DNA from: Candidatus Omnitrophota bacterium
GTDB taxonomy: Bacteria; Omnitrophota; Gorgyraeia; Gygaellales; Profunditerraquicolaceae
Direction of reading: 5' to 3'
Assembly: GCA_030691585.1 (NCBI GenBank)
Contig: JAUYEC010000160.1
Span: 1 to 32,380 of the forward strand
Length of the DNA: 32,380 nt
Shown here one piece after another: positions 1 through 7,137 of this stretch. Position numbers and translations under genes: made by a program. The notes under the pieces were generated by a model that did not search any database, had not been told where the DNA came from, and worked only from the letters and a program-made list of their open reading frames with translations. Each line of letters starts with the position of its first letter. Positions within the stretch are counted from its first letter, which is position 1.

Positions 1-549
1 CTCTATATCGTTCTTCTTAGCGAGTGTTCCGAACTCTTCCATCTTCGGCAGATCTTCCAGCGATTTCAAACCGAAATATTCCATAAACTGCCTTGTCGTG
101 CCGTAGACGAACGGCCTTCCCGCGACCTTTTTTCTTCCGGAGATACGTATAAGATTTTTTTCAAGCAGGCTCTTAATCACACCGTCGACATTGACGTTCC
201 TTAGCAGTTCGACTTCCAGCTTGGTCAGCGGCTGTTTGTAGGCGATGATCGCCAGGGTCTCGAGTGCTGGCTTTGATAAACTCTGCGCGTTGCGCTCTTT
301 GAATAATTTTTTTAAAAACGGTGAATATCCGGCAAAGGTCGCGATCTGAAAACCGCCGGCGATCTCAGCCAGGCGGATGCCGCGGCCGGATTGCTCATAA
401 TCTCTGCCTAATTCTTCAAGTATGGCGCGGATCTGCGTGGTATCGATACCATCCAGCACTTTCTTGATCTGCTCTAAGGTCAGCGGCTTTTCGCTGGCAA
501 AAAGAAGCGCCTCGATCACCGATCTGGCATTATCCTGCGGTATGTTCAT
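1..549 (-). CDS. scpB: Segregation and condensation protein B, truncated at window edge
   Basis: Reverse translation from ATG at 549: MNIPQDNARSVIEALLFASEKPLTLEQIKKVL...GGFQIAT...LAIIAYKQPLTKLEVELLRNVNVDGVIKSLLEKNLIRISGRKKVAGRPFVYGTTRQFMEYFGLKSLEDLP; ScpB winged-helix signature. Overlaps ruvA stop. Confidence 0.93.
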   Translation of the reverse strand, partial: MNIPQDNARSVIEALLFASEKPLTLEQIKKVLDGIDTTQIRAILEELGRDYEQSGRGIRLAEIAGGFQIATFAGYSPFLKKLFKERNAQSLSKPALETLAIIAYKQPLTKLEVELLRNVNVDGVIKSLLEKNLIRISGRKKVAGRPFVYGTTRQFMEYFGLKSLEDLPKMEEFGTLAKKNDIE

Positions 550-1172
550 CTTATCTTCCTTTGCTTATAGACTGCGTTTAGTAATCCTTCCGTGGTTTCA
601 ATTTTTGGGTTCAAGTCCAACGCCTTCTTAATCATGTTCATCGCCTCGGCCTTTTTGTATTCCAACTGCGTCAGAACAGCCAGGGCTTCATCAACGATAT
701 CTTTGAATTCAACCGGAGTGCCTGAAATCTTGCGGTCCTGGATCAAGCCGAATTTACCCACCTTGTTCTGCAGCTTTGCTACGATCTCTTTGGCGCGCTG
801 TTCTCCTATGCCGGGAAGCGAACGCAAAAACGCGGTATCCGCCTCGTCTATGGCCTGGGCGATCAGCGATATCGGCTTATTCAGGGCCTTGAGCGCGGCG
901 CGCGGCCCTATGCCGGAAACAGTGATGAATATTTCAAAGAAATCCTTTTCAATTTTATTTAAGAAACCGATAAGCACCGGAATACTCTTGGTCTGATCAA
1001 CCTGGTGGTAATGAAAAGTGATCAGGCTGATTGAGCCATCCTGGCCTATGCTCTCATCCACGCGCTGCATCACGGTCGTGGGGATAAGCACCTCGTAACA
1101 CATACCGTTTAAGTCAAGGCCAAGGTGATTGTCGCCCCTGTCCACGATTTTTCCGCAAATGCGTGAGATCAT
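546..1172 (-). CDS. ruvA: Holliday junction branch migration protein RuvA
   Basis: 208 aa; N-terminal MISRICGKIVDRGDNHLGLDLNGMCYEVLIPTT, HhH motifs (VSGIGPRAALKAL, LPGIGEQRAKEIVAKL). Confidence 0.95.
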   Translation of the reverse strand: MISRICGKIVDRGDNHLGLDLNGMCYEVLIPTTVMQRVDESIGQDGSISLITFHYHQVDQTKSIPVLIGFLNKIEKDFFEIFITVSGIGPRAALKALNKPISLIAQAIDEADTAFLRSLPGIGEQRAKEIVAKLQNKVGKFGLIQDRKISGTPVEFKDIVDEALAVLTQLEYKKAEAMNMIKKALDLNPKIETTEGLLNAVYKQRKIR

Positions 1173-1750
1173 ACGGATAAGTCATTGCGAGGAGGCCGCA
1201 GGCCGACGAAGCAATCATGTTTTTGAGATTGCTTCGCTCCCTTCGGTCGCTCGCAATGACGGTTTTCGAAGCGTGTCGCTTTCATAATATAGCTGTGGGC
1301 AATGGCCAGAGCCAATGCGTCGGTCACGTCGTTATAACGGGGTAACTGCTCAAGCCCAAGCAATCCTGCCACCATCCGCTGGACCTGGGCCTTAGAGGCA
1401 AGCCCATTGCCGACGATCGCCTTCTTGACTCTGGTCGCCCCGTATTCTATCAACGGAACTTTTTCTCTGGCACTTGCCAGGCATATTACTCCGCGGGCCT
1501 GGCCCAAAATATACGAAGTAACCGGGTGCCGGTAATGGCTGTAGATCTTTTCCAACACCAGACAAGCCGGCTTTGTATCAATGATCAATTTGCTTATACC
1601 ACGGTATATCTTATCCAGCCGCTGCTCAACTGCCTCATCGGCGGAAGTCTTGATGATCCCGGCCTCCACCAATGTTATCGCGTTATTGCGCACCTGGATG
1701 GCTCCGTAGCCGGTGATCACCAGCGCCGGGTCTATTCCAAGTATGACCAT
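1169..1750 (-). CDS. ruvC: Crossover junction endodeoxyribonuclease RuvC with repeat-derived C-terminal extension
   Basis: VILGIDPALVITGYGAI...LVLEKIYSHYRHPVTSYILGQARGVICLA...DVTDALALAIAHSY; the last ~28 aa are encoded by a dispersed palindromic repeat. Confidence 0.94.
   Translation of the reverse strand: MVILGIDPALVITGYGAIQVRNNAITLVEAGIIKTSADEAVEQRLDKIYRGISKLIIDTKPACLVLEKIYSHYRHPVTSYILGQARGVICLASAREKVPLIEYGATRVKKAIVGNGLASKAQVQRMVAGLLGLEQLPRYNDVTDALALAIAHSYIMKATRFENRHCERPKGAKQSQKHDCFVGLRPPRNDLSV
1181..1260. repeat. Dispersed palindromic repeat, copy 1 (GTCATTGCGAG...CTCGCAATGAC)
   Basis: Terminal inverted repeat gtcattgcgag / ctcgcaatgac with internal gaagcaatc / gattgcttc; a related copy lies at 16784-16876. 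Confidence 0.9.
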
Positions 1751-1753
1751 TTT

Positions 1754-2518
1754 TTATTCCGAGTCAGACTCGGCTGCTATTTGGTCCATTATTTCGTCGG
1801 GTATGTCAAAGTTGGCATAGACCTGCTCGACGTCATCGTGCTCTTCCAATGCCTCGATCATGCTCAAAAGCTGTTTGGCTTCGTTACCGGCGAGCTTAAT
1901 CGTAGAAGACGGCACCATGGTCAACTCCGCGTCCAGGCACTTGATACCCTTGCCGTCAATGGCCTGTTTTACTTTGTCAAAATCCGCGGGAGCGGTGAAG
2001 ATCTCGTAATTTTTTTCATCGGATTTAAAATCTTCGGCGCCGGCGTCCAGGGCGATGGTCATCAATTCATCCTCTTTGGCCTGACTTTTTTCAATGAGAA
2101 AATAACCTTTTTTGTTAAACATCCAGCTTACCGAACCAGCCCCGGCCATATTCCCGCCTTTTTTGGACATGATATTGCGGATTTCCGCGGTAGTGCGGTT
2201 TTTATTGTCGGTCAGAGTCTCAATAAGGATGGCAACCCCTCCGGTGCCATAGGCCTCAAACATGGCTTCCTCGTAAATTATACCGGGGATCTCTCCTGTT
2301 CCACGCTTGATCGCCATTTTAACGTTATCCGAAGGCATATTCGCTTCACGCGCCTTGGCAATGACCGCGCGCAGTTTTGGATTAGTATCCGGATTACCGC
2401 CGCCTTCGCGGGCGATGATAACTAACTCCTTGATCAATCTTGTGAAGGTGGCTCCTCTTTTGGCATCCGCCACCATTTTTTTGCCTTTATTCGTCTTCCA
2501 TTTAGAATGGCCTGACAT
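1754..2518 (-). CDS. yebC: YebC/PmpR family transcriptional regulator/translation factor
   Basis: MSGHSKWKTNKGKKMVADAKRGATFTRLIKELVIIAREGGGNPDTNPKLRAVIAKAREANMPSDNVKMAIKRGTGE: canonical YebC N-terminus. Confidence 0.96.
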   Translation of the reverse strand: MSGHSKWKTNKGKKMVADAKRGATFTRLIKELVIIAREGGGNPDTNPKLRAVIAKAREANMPSDNVKMAIKRGTGEIPGIIYEEAMFEAYGTGGVAILIETLTDNKNRTTAEIRNIMSKKGGNMAGAGSVSWMFNKKGYFLIEKSQAKEDELMTIALDAGAEDFKSDEKNYEIFTAPADFDKVKQAIDGKGIKCLDAELTMVPSSTIKLAGNEAKQLLSMIEALEEHDDVEQVYANFDIPDEIMDQIAAESDSE

Positions 2519-2549
2519 AGTTCCTCCGTGTGATTGCGATACAGGTTAT

Positions 2550-2578
2550 GTAGGGACAGGTTTCAAACCTGTCCCTAC
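2550..2578. repeat. 29-bp perfect palindrome flanking rnpB 3' end
   Basis: gtagggacaggtttcaaacctgtccctac, 14-bp arms around one central base; identical copy at 3105-3133. Confidence 0.95.
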
Positions 2579-2601
2579 CAAACATTATTACAATTAATAC
2601 A

Positions 2602-3095
2602 GGAACAGGCAGAATAAGCCGGGTTCTGTCTCGGTTGCGAATAACCGCTACCTAAAGCAGCCATTTCTCTCGACCCCTGTATTACTACAGGGGCTCTAGC
2701 AGTCGACCCTCCCGTCCATCCTTGTTTCCAAGGATTTAAAGTGGACCACTTTTATCCCTACCTTTAGGGTAGGATGGCCGGGACTATTGGACCTTGCTCC
2801 GCGTAGAGATTGCCGCGTTTCACCCCTCGACTCGCGTCGCTCGCTCGGGGTTTTACCCCCGCTCGAGGAAGTACCGAATCAAGGACTCGTCTCTGTGGCT
2901 CTCCCGACGACCTCGCTTTCGCTCGGTGTCGGGATCCCGACTTCCGACGCTCACTTTCGTTCGGTCGGAACGTCGGGATGGATCCTATTGCAGTGCAAGC
3001 ACCACAACGATGGGCGTTACCCATTACGCTGTCCTCTGGAGCCCGGACTTTCCTCTCCGACGATACGTCGAAGCAGCTGCCTTCTGCCTGTCCCG
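2602..3095 (-). ncRNA. rnpB: RNase P RNA, bacterial type A-like
   Basis: Minus strand contains GAGGAAAGTCCGGGCTCC, ...CGTAATGGGTAACGCCC..., and the conserved 3' GACAGAACCCGGCTTAT; P1 pairs GGGACAGGCAGAA with TTCTGCCTGTTCC. Confidence 0.95.
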
Positions 3096-3104
3096 TAACT
3101 TTCT

Positions 3105-3133
3105 GTAGGGACAGGTTTCAAACCTGTCCCTAC
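3105..3133. repeat. 29-bp perfect palindrome flanking rnpB 5' end
   Basis: Identical to 2550-2578; overlaps the stop codon of the RNase H gene. Confidence 0.95.
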
Positions 3134-3546
3134 TTTCTAGCCTTTGCTTCCTTTACAGCCCTGGTTGCCAACTTATCGGCGCCGATGTTCTGTTCGCGCG
3201 GAATGTGCCTGATCGAAACTTCCCCGATGGCCGACATCAAATGCAGGGCCTGATTATACAAAACGGAAATATCCGGATTTCGGACTTTATAGATTTTTTT
3301 TATCTGGCGATAAAGAAGTTCGCTGTCAGTGCTGATCGCAATTGAGCCGGCCTTTAAGATCAAGGCCTCCTGCAGAGCATAGATCAAAGCGGTGTATTCG
3401 GCAATATTATTGGTCGCCCGGCCGATATATTCGGAAATATTTTTGATGACGCGGCCGTCGGAACAGATCACTACGCCCACGCCTGCCGGGCCCGGGTTGC
3501 CGCTGGAGGCCCCGTCAATATAAGCCTCAAGCCTGGCTGTCGACAT
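3130..3546 (-). CDS. Ribonuclease HI family protein (start trimmed to MSTARLEAYIDGASSGNPG)
   Basis: YIDGASSGNPGPAGVGVVI...EYTALIYALQEAL...ISTDSELLYRQI...VSIRHIPREQNIGADKLATRAVKEA: RNase H catalytic motifs. Confidence 0.92.
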   Translation of the reverse strand: MSTARLEAYIDGASSGNPGPAGVGVVICSDGRVIKNISEYIGRATNNIAEYTALIYALQEALILKAGSIAISTDSELLYRQIKKIYKVRNPDISVLYNQALHLMSAIGEVSIRHIPREQNIGADKLATRAVKEAKARK

Positions 3547-4252
3547 ACAATATCCGGTTACAGACCTCGCAGGTAATAATGTGTTCATACATCTTTATCA
3601 GGTTGATTGTCTGCGGCGGAACGTGCATATTACAACCCTTACAGGAATCATCTTTAACAACCGCGATAGCCAGGCCGTCGCGGCTGGAGAGGATCTTTTC
3701 ATACTGGAACAATATCTTGGGACTAATGCCGACGCTAGCCTGGTTCCTCTGCGCCTCAAGAACACTCAAGCGTTCATCTATCTCTTTTATCCTGGCTTCT
3801 ATTTTATTCTTCTGCCCGGCAAATACTTTTTCTTCTTCTTTGAGCCTGGCCTTTTCCGCTTCCGTCTCCGCCTTGATCTTATCGCCTTCCTCAAAAAGCC
3901 CGAGGATCTTGTCTTCTATAACCGAGGCGTCGGCCTTGCCGTCCTGGATCTGTTTGAGCATTGTCTGGTATTCATTGTTGGTCTTGAGCGAATAAAGCTG
4001 GCTCTGCAGTTTTTTGTTGGCTTCTTCTTTGGTGCCTAATTCCAGTTCTTTTTCTTTTCTTTGTTTTTGCGCGTCCAGCAATTTCTTTTCCAGCGCTGCC
4101 AGGCTCTGCTTCTTTTCCTCAAAAGCCGCGTCTATGGCTTGGATCTCCTGCGGTAAAGCGTACTTTTCGGCTTTTAAGACATAGATCTCGCTGTCTATTG
4201 CCTGAAGACCTATCAGGCTGGTTAACTGTGATTTCAAATCGATAGTTTCCAA
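3527..4252 (-). CDS. Coiled-coil C4-type zinc-ribbon protein (DUF164/CT398-like)
   Basis: Long coiled coil, then CKGCNMHVPPQTINLIKMYEHIITCEVCNRILY (two CxxC pairs). Confidence 0.85.
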   Translation of the reverse strand: METIDLKSQLTSLIGLQAIDSEIYVLKAEKYALPQEIQAIDAAFEEKKQSLAALEKKLLDAQKQRKEKELELGTKEEANKKLQSQLYSLKTNNEYQTMLKQIQDGKADASVIEDKILGLFEEGDKIKAETEAEKARLKEEEKVFAGQKNKIEARIKEIDERLSVLEAQRNQASVGISPKILFQYEKILSSRDGLAIAVVKDDSCKGCNMHVPPQTINLIKMYEHIITCEVCNRILYVDSQA

Positions 4253-4274
4253 ATATAACTCCTTCTAGAAAAAT

Positions 4275-4335
4275 GGGCATTAGAGGACTTGGACCTCTGA
4301 CCTCTACAATGTGAATGTAGCGTCCTCCTTCGCCC
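4275..4335 (-). pseudogene. Degenerate partial tRNA-Val(CAC) copy lacking a normal D arm
   Basis: Minus strand GGGCGAAGGAGGACGCTACATTCACATTGTAGAGGTCAGAGGTCCAAGTCCTCTAATGCCC; anticodon arm identical to the intact tRNA-Val at 4460-4532. Confidence 0.75.
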
Positions 4336-4371
4336 TGGAACGATAAGAAAAATGATAATTACGGGCTTCGG

Positions 4372-4433
4372 AGGACCCTGCGAAGCTCCAACGGAATTTT
4401 TTATACCATTTCTTTGGAGCGTAGCAGGGCTCT
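4372..4433. repeat. Imperfect inverted repeat between tRNA-Val copies
   Basis: aggaccctgcgaagctccaa ... ttggagcgtagcagggctct form partly complementary arms. Confidence 0.6.
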
Positions 4434-4459
4434 AACCCTCACTACCAGTATTATCAAAT

Positions 4460-4532
4460 GGGCGCAATAGGACTTGAACCTATGACCTCTACAATGTGAA
4501 TGTAGCGCTCTAACCAGCTGAGCTATGCGCCC
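4460..4532 (-). tRNA. tRNA-Val (CAC)
   Basis: GGGCGCATAGCTCAGCTGGTTAGAGCGCTACATTCACATTGTAGAGGTCATAGGTTCAAGTCCTATTGCGCCC folds as a cloverleaf; loop TTCACAT. Confidence 0.95.
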
Positions 4533-4538
4533 GACACC

Positions 4539-4567
4539 TGGGCCCACAGGGACTCGAACCCCCGACC
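4539..4567 (-). repeat. tRNA-Ile2 3'-end fragment (direct repeat of 4707-4735)
   Basis: tgggcccacagggactcgaacccccgacca versus tgggcccacagggactcgaaccccggacca, spaced 168 bp. Confidence 0.85.
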
Positions 4568-4706
4568 AGTCGCTCCTGCGTCGCTTGCCAAAGGGGCTCT
4601 GCCCCTATGGCGCTCGGCCGAAACTTCGGCCTCGCTGTTACCCCGAACCCGCGGGGAAAGTTTTTCCCCGCACCCCTTTTTGGTCCGGGCGACGCGTTAT
4701 TTTATT

Positions 4707-4780
4707 TGGGCCCACAGGGACTCGAACCCCGGACCAAGTGATTATGAGTCACCTGCTCTGACCGACTGAGCTATGGGCCC
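4707..4780 (-). tRNA. tRNA-Ile2 (CAU anticodon, probably lysidine-modified) rather than tRNA-Met
   Basis: GGGCCCATAGCTCAGTCGGTCAGAGCAGGTGACTCATAATCACTTGGTCCGGGGTTCGAGTCCCTGTGGGCCCA; the anticodon arm GAGCAGGxGACTCATAATCxCTTGGTC resembles the E. coli ileX type. Confidence 0.88.
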
Positions 4781-5914
4781 CGAATATCCAACCTCTCTAC
4801 TTTCAATAACTTCTGATAAACTCAAATTTAAGTTATTTTCAGGATTTACCATTTCCTGCATATTTCCTGCATATTTAGGCGTAGATTTTTGTAAGTTTTG
4901 CCCTAAAATATCAACTGCGCGCTTCTTATGATCCGGAGATAAGTGACTATATCTTAGCGTCATCTGTATTGATTTATGCCCAAGTAATTCCCGCACCGTA
5001 TTTAGATCAACTCCGCACATTACCAATTGCGATGCAAAGGTATGCCGCAAGTCGTGAAAATGAAAATTTATAATACCAGAATTTGTCAAGGCGGTCAAGA
5101 AGCTTTTCTTGATATCTCCGAACGGCTCACCAGTTGTATTGCAAAAAATATAAGGACTTTGAGGGTGCTTTCTCACCTTAATTAAGGTAGTCCTGACTTC
5201 CGAATTCATGGGTACTTCTCTTTTTTCGCCATTCTTTGTATCATGAAGATAAATTATATCCCGCCTAAAATCAAAATCATGCCATTTTAGTTTTAGTATT
5301 TCGCTTTTGCGCATACCTGTGTTGAGAGCGACTATTACGATCGGCTTCAGGTAATTATGACAATTGGCTAATAACGTCTCGATTTCTTCTTTTTCAAGAT
5401 AACGTAGACGTTGATTATTTTCCCTGAATAATTTTACCTGTTTGACAGGATTATCTTGCGCCATTTTCCATTCAATCGCACGGTTAAATAGAGATTTCAA
5501 ACAAGCCAAATCCCTATTTATCGTTGCAGGAGCTATGCTTTTATTTTTTTGAACCCTTTTGATTCTTTCCGATTTATACTTCTCGATATCTAAAGGGGTT
5601 ATTTCGTGCAAATGTTTCCCAGAAAAATATTTTTTCAAGTTATTTATCTTCTTCTCATCAGATGTTTTCCAAGTTTTATTATTCGGTTTACAATGAAACT
5701 CCAAATACTGATCAGCGAAATCTTCGAACTTTATCTTTTCTTCTTTTTTAACATCAAGATATCTATTCTCGGCAATTTCGGTTAATCTTTTGTGCAAAAC
5801 CTTCTCGGCCAATTTCTTATCTTTGCCGATAGTTTCGGTCTTCCTTCTGCCATTAACAGAATAAACAATATAATAGGTTGTTCCTTTTTTACCTTTATAT
5901 TCGTATACCGGCAT
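4742..5914 (-). CDS. Tyrosine recombinase/phage integrase; C-terminus encoded by the tRNA-Ile2 5' half
   Basis: Catalytic motifs ALNTGMRKSEILKLKW, FHFHDLRHTFASQLVMCGVDLNTVRELLGHKSIQMTLRYSHL; ends ...GPIAQSVRAGDS*, read from GGGCCCATAGCTCAGTCGGTCAGAGCAGGTGACTCATAA. Confidence 0.95.
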   Translation of the reverse strand: MPVYEYKGKKGTTYYIVYSVNGRRKTETIGKDKKLAEKVLHKRLTEIAENRYLDVKKEEKIKFEDFADQYLEFHCKPNNKTWKTSDEKKINNLKKYFSGKHLHEITPLDIEKYKSERIKRVQKNKSIAPATINRDLACLKSLFNRAIEWKMAQDNPVKQVKLFRENNQRLRYLEKEEIETLLANCHNYLKPIVIVALNTGMRKSEILKLKWHDFDFRRDIIYLHDTKNGEKREVPMNSEVRTTLIKVRKHPQSPYIFCNTTGEPFGDIKKSFLTALTNSGIINFHFHDLRHTFASQLVMCGVDLNTVRELLGHKSIQMTLRYSHLSPDHKKRAVDILGQNLQKSTPKYAGNMQEMVNPENNLNLSLSEVIESREVGYSGPIAQSVRAGDS

Positions 5915-5916
5915 AG

Positions 5917-6144
5917 CTATTTTCCATTTTTATTTTTATTATAAATTTCAAGCAATTTAGTTATTTCTTTTAAGGCTAATTTGGAGGGCCTAGAATGCCC
6001 TCTTTCCCATCTATTAACCGTACAGAAAGCAACTCCTATTTTTTCGGCAAATTCTTCTTGGGTTAATTTTAGTTTTTCGCGGATAACTCTTGTATCAATT
6101 TTTTCCATGGTTATGAATATAGCATACGCTATATTATATGTCAA
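5917..6144 (-). CDS. Xre/Cro-type HTH regulator
   Basis: IREKLKLTQEEFAEKIGVAFCTVNRWERGHSRPSKLALKEITKLLEI. Confidence 0.9.
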   Translation of the reverse strand: MTYNIAYAIFITMEKIDTRVIREKLKLTQEEFAEKIGVAFCTVNRWERGHSRPSKLALKEITKLLEIYNKNKNGK

Positions 6145-6163
6145 GGCTTTTAATTCTTAATTA

Positions 6164-6352
6164 TTAATAACTGTCAATGCTTTTAATTTCATCCTCTCTA
6201 AACCAAGCATCTATTTTTTCTTTGTCGAACCTAACTAGCCTGCTTTTTTTAATAAAAGGGACCTTTCTCTGACGGATCCATAAATAAATTGTAAAAACAC
6301 TTAGACCAGTGTAAGCTGATAATTCTTTTGGCGATAAATATCTTTTTTCCAT
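6164..6352 (-). CDS. Excisionase-like MerR/HTH_17 DNA-binding protein
   Basis: YLSPKELSAYTGLSVFTIYLWIRQRKVPFIKKSRLVRFDKEKIDAWF. Confidence 0.88.
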   Translation of the reverse strand: MEKRYLSPKELSAYTGLSVFTIYLWIRQRKVPFIKKSRLVRFDKEKIDAWFREDEIKSIDSY

Positions 6353-6460
6353 AGGGTATTTATTTTTTTATTAATTTCTTAATTAACATCAAGTAATCTT
6401 TTAGCGTTAAAATTACAAATCATTCTTTTCCTGACTCTTCGCCGAAAAGAATTAAATGAC

Positions 6461-6478
6461 TTATCCACAGTATCCACA
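6461..6478 (+). promoter_or_regulatory. Tandem DnaA-box-like sequences
   Basis: TTATCCACA (exact consensus) followed directly by GTATCCACA (one mismatch), in AT-rich DNA. Confidence 0.6.
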
Positions 6479-6530
6479 GCCTTTATTTACTACTACTGTT
6501 TCTTTATAATGTTTCTTTGTATTATGGCAG

Positions 6531-6586
6531 GTGGTCTACAGGCCACTATTTTCCGGTGGTCTGCTGACCACTACCCAGTGGTCTGG
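6531..6586. repeat. Iteron-like palindromic repeats at the 3' end of the rep gene
   Basis: gtggtctacaggccac (6531), gtggtctgctgaccac (6556), gtggtctgg half site (6578). Confidence 0.65.
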
Positions 6587-6938
6587 AGTCTCTTACATGT
6601 GAAGTTTTCCACAACTGCCATGACGTGTATTCTTTGTTTAAACCGATCCTATTTTCCCATCCTGTCTTGTCTTTAAACAACACATTATCTAAAATCAGCT
6701 TATTAATCCTTCTTTTAATGTAACGAATATCTATTCTTAATTTTCTAGCTACTGAACCATAGCTTATAAAAGATTTGCTTGTTTTCCAGCCGTAAGTCCT
6801 CCTGATGACTAACAGAATGATTCTTAATTCCGCGCAGGTAAAGGGATATTCGATTATGGCCTCAAATAGCTCGTTAGCTATTCTGGTATATCCGTTTTCT
6901 AATTGAGGATTCGACTTGAGGTCATTCATGGCAAACAA
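6546..6938 (-). CDS. Phage replication protein O N-terminal domain-like protein (true start probably ATG at 6929)
   Basis: NGYTRIANELFEAIIEYPFTCAELRIILLVIRRTYGWKTSKSFISYGSVARKLRIDIRYIKRRINKLILDNVLF: winged-helix replication-initiator pattern. Confidence 0.8.
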   Translation of the reverse strand: MFAMNDLKSNPQLENGYTRIANELFEAIIEYPFTCAELRIILLVIRRTYGWKTSKSFISYGSVARKLRIDIRYIKRRINKLILDNVLFKDKTGWENRIGLNKEYTSWQLWKTSHVRDSRPLGSGQQTTGK

Positions 6939-6978
6939 AAAAGGCTGGCCTTCCGAAAGTTGATTCGGAAAACCAGCC
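6937..6978 (-). terminator. Rho-independent terminator (minus strand)
   Basis: GGCTGGTTTTCCGAATCAACTTTCGGAAGGCCAGCC followed by TTTTTT. Confidence 0.85.
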
Positions 6979-7045
6979 CAGTTTTGCTCTGATCTATTGT
7001 TCAGACCGAGGTTACTGCGACTGCTAATTAAAATCTACTGTCTAA

Positions 7046-7074
7046 AAGTTACACTATATTCTTTTAATTGTCAA
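7046..7074 (-). promoter_or_regulatory. Sigma-70-type promoter candidate
   Basis: Minus strand TTGACA - 17 nt - TAACTT. Confidence 0.6.
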
Positions 7075-7137
7075 GTTTTATTTTTGCGCAGTTATATTTC
7101 TGGCATATCAAGTCGCAAAAAAATGTTCTCCTGCTTT

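Noticed and set aside
1526-2425. 299-aa plus-strand ORF
   Set aside because: Lies antisense to ruvC and yebC, which have clear family signatures; no recognisable domain of its own.
2764-3253. Several ORFs (2764-3024 -, 2787-3098 +, 2794-3108 +, 2810-3253 +)
   Set aside because: They overlap the RNase P RNA; open frames come from GC-rich structured RNA sequence.
4525-4761. Plus-strand ORF with repeated GPTGTRTPDQ
   Set aside because: Known type of spurious ORF arising from reading the antisense of a tRNA T arm (tRNA-Ile2 and its fragment).
4707-4780. Calling the CAU tRNA a tRNA-Met
   Set aside because: The arm sequence AGCAGGTGACTCATAATCACTTGGTC matches the Ile2 pattern better; confirmation needs a TFAM/tRNAscan isotype model.
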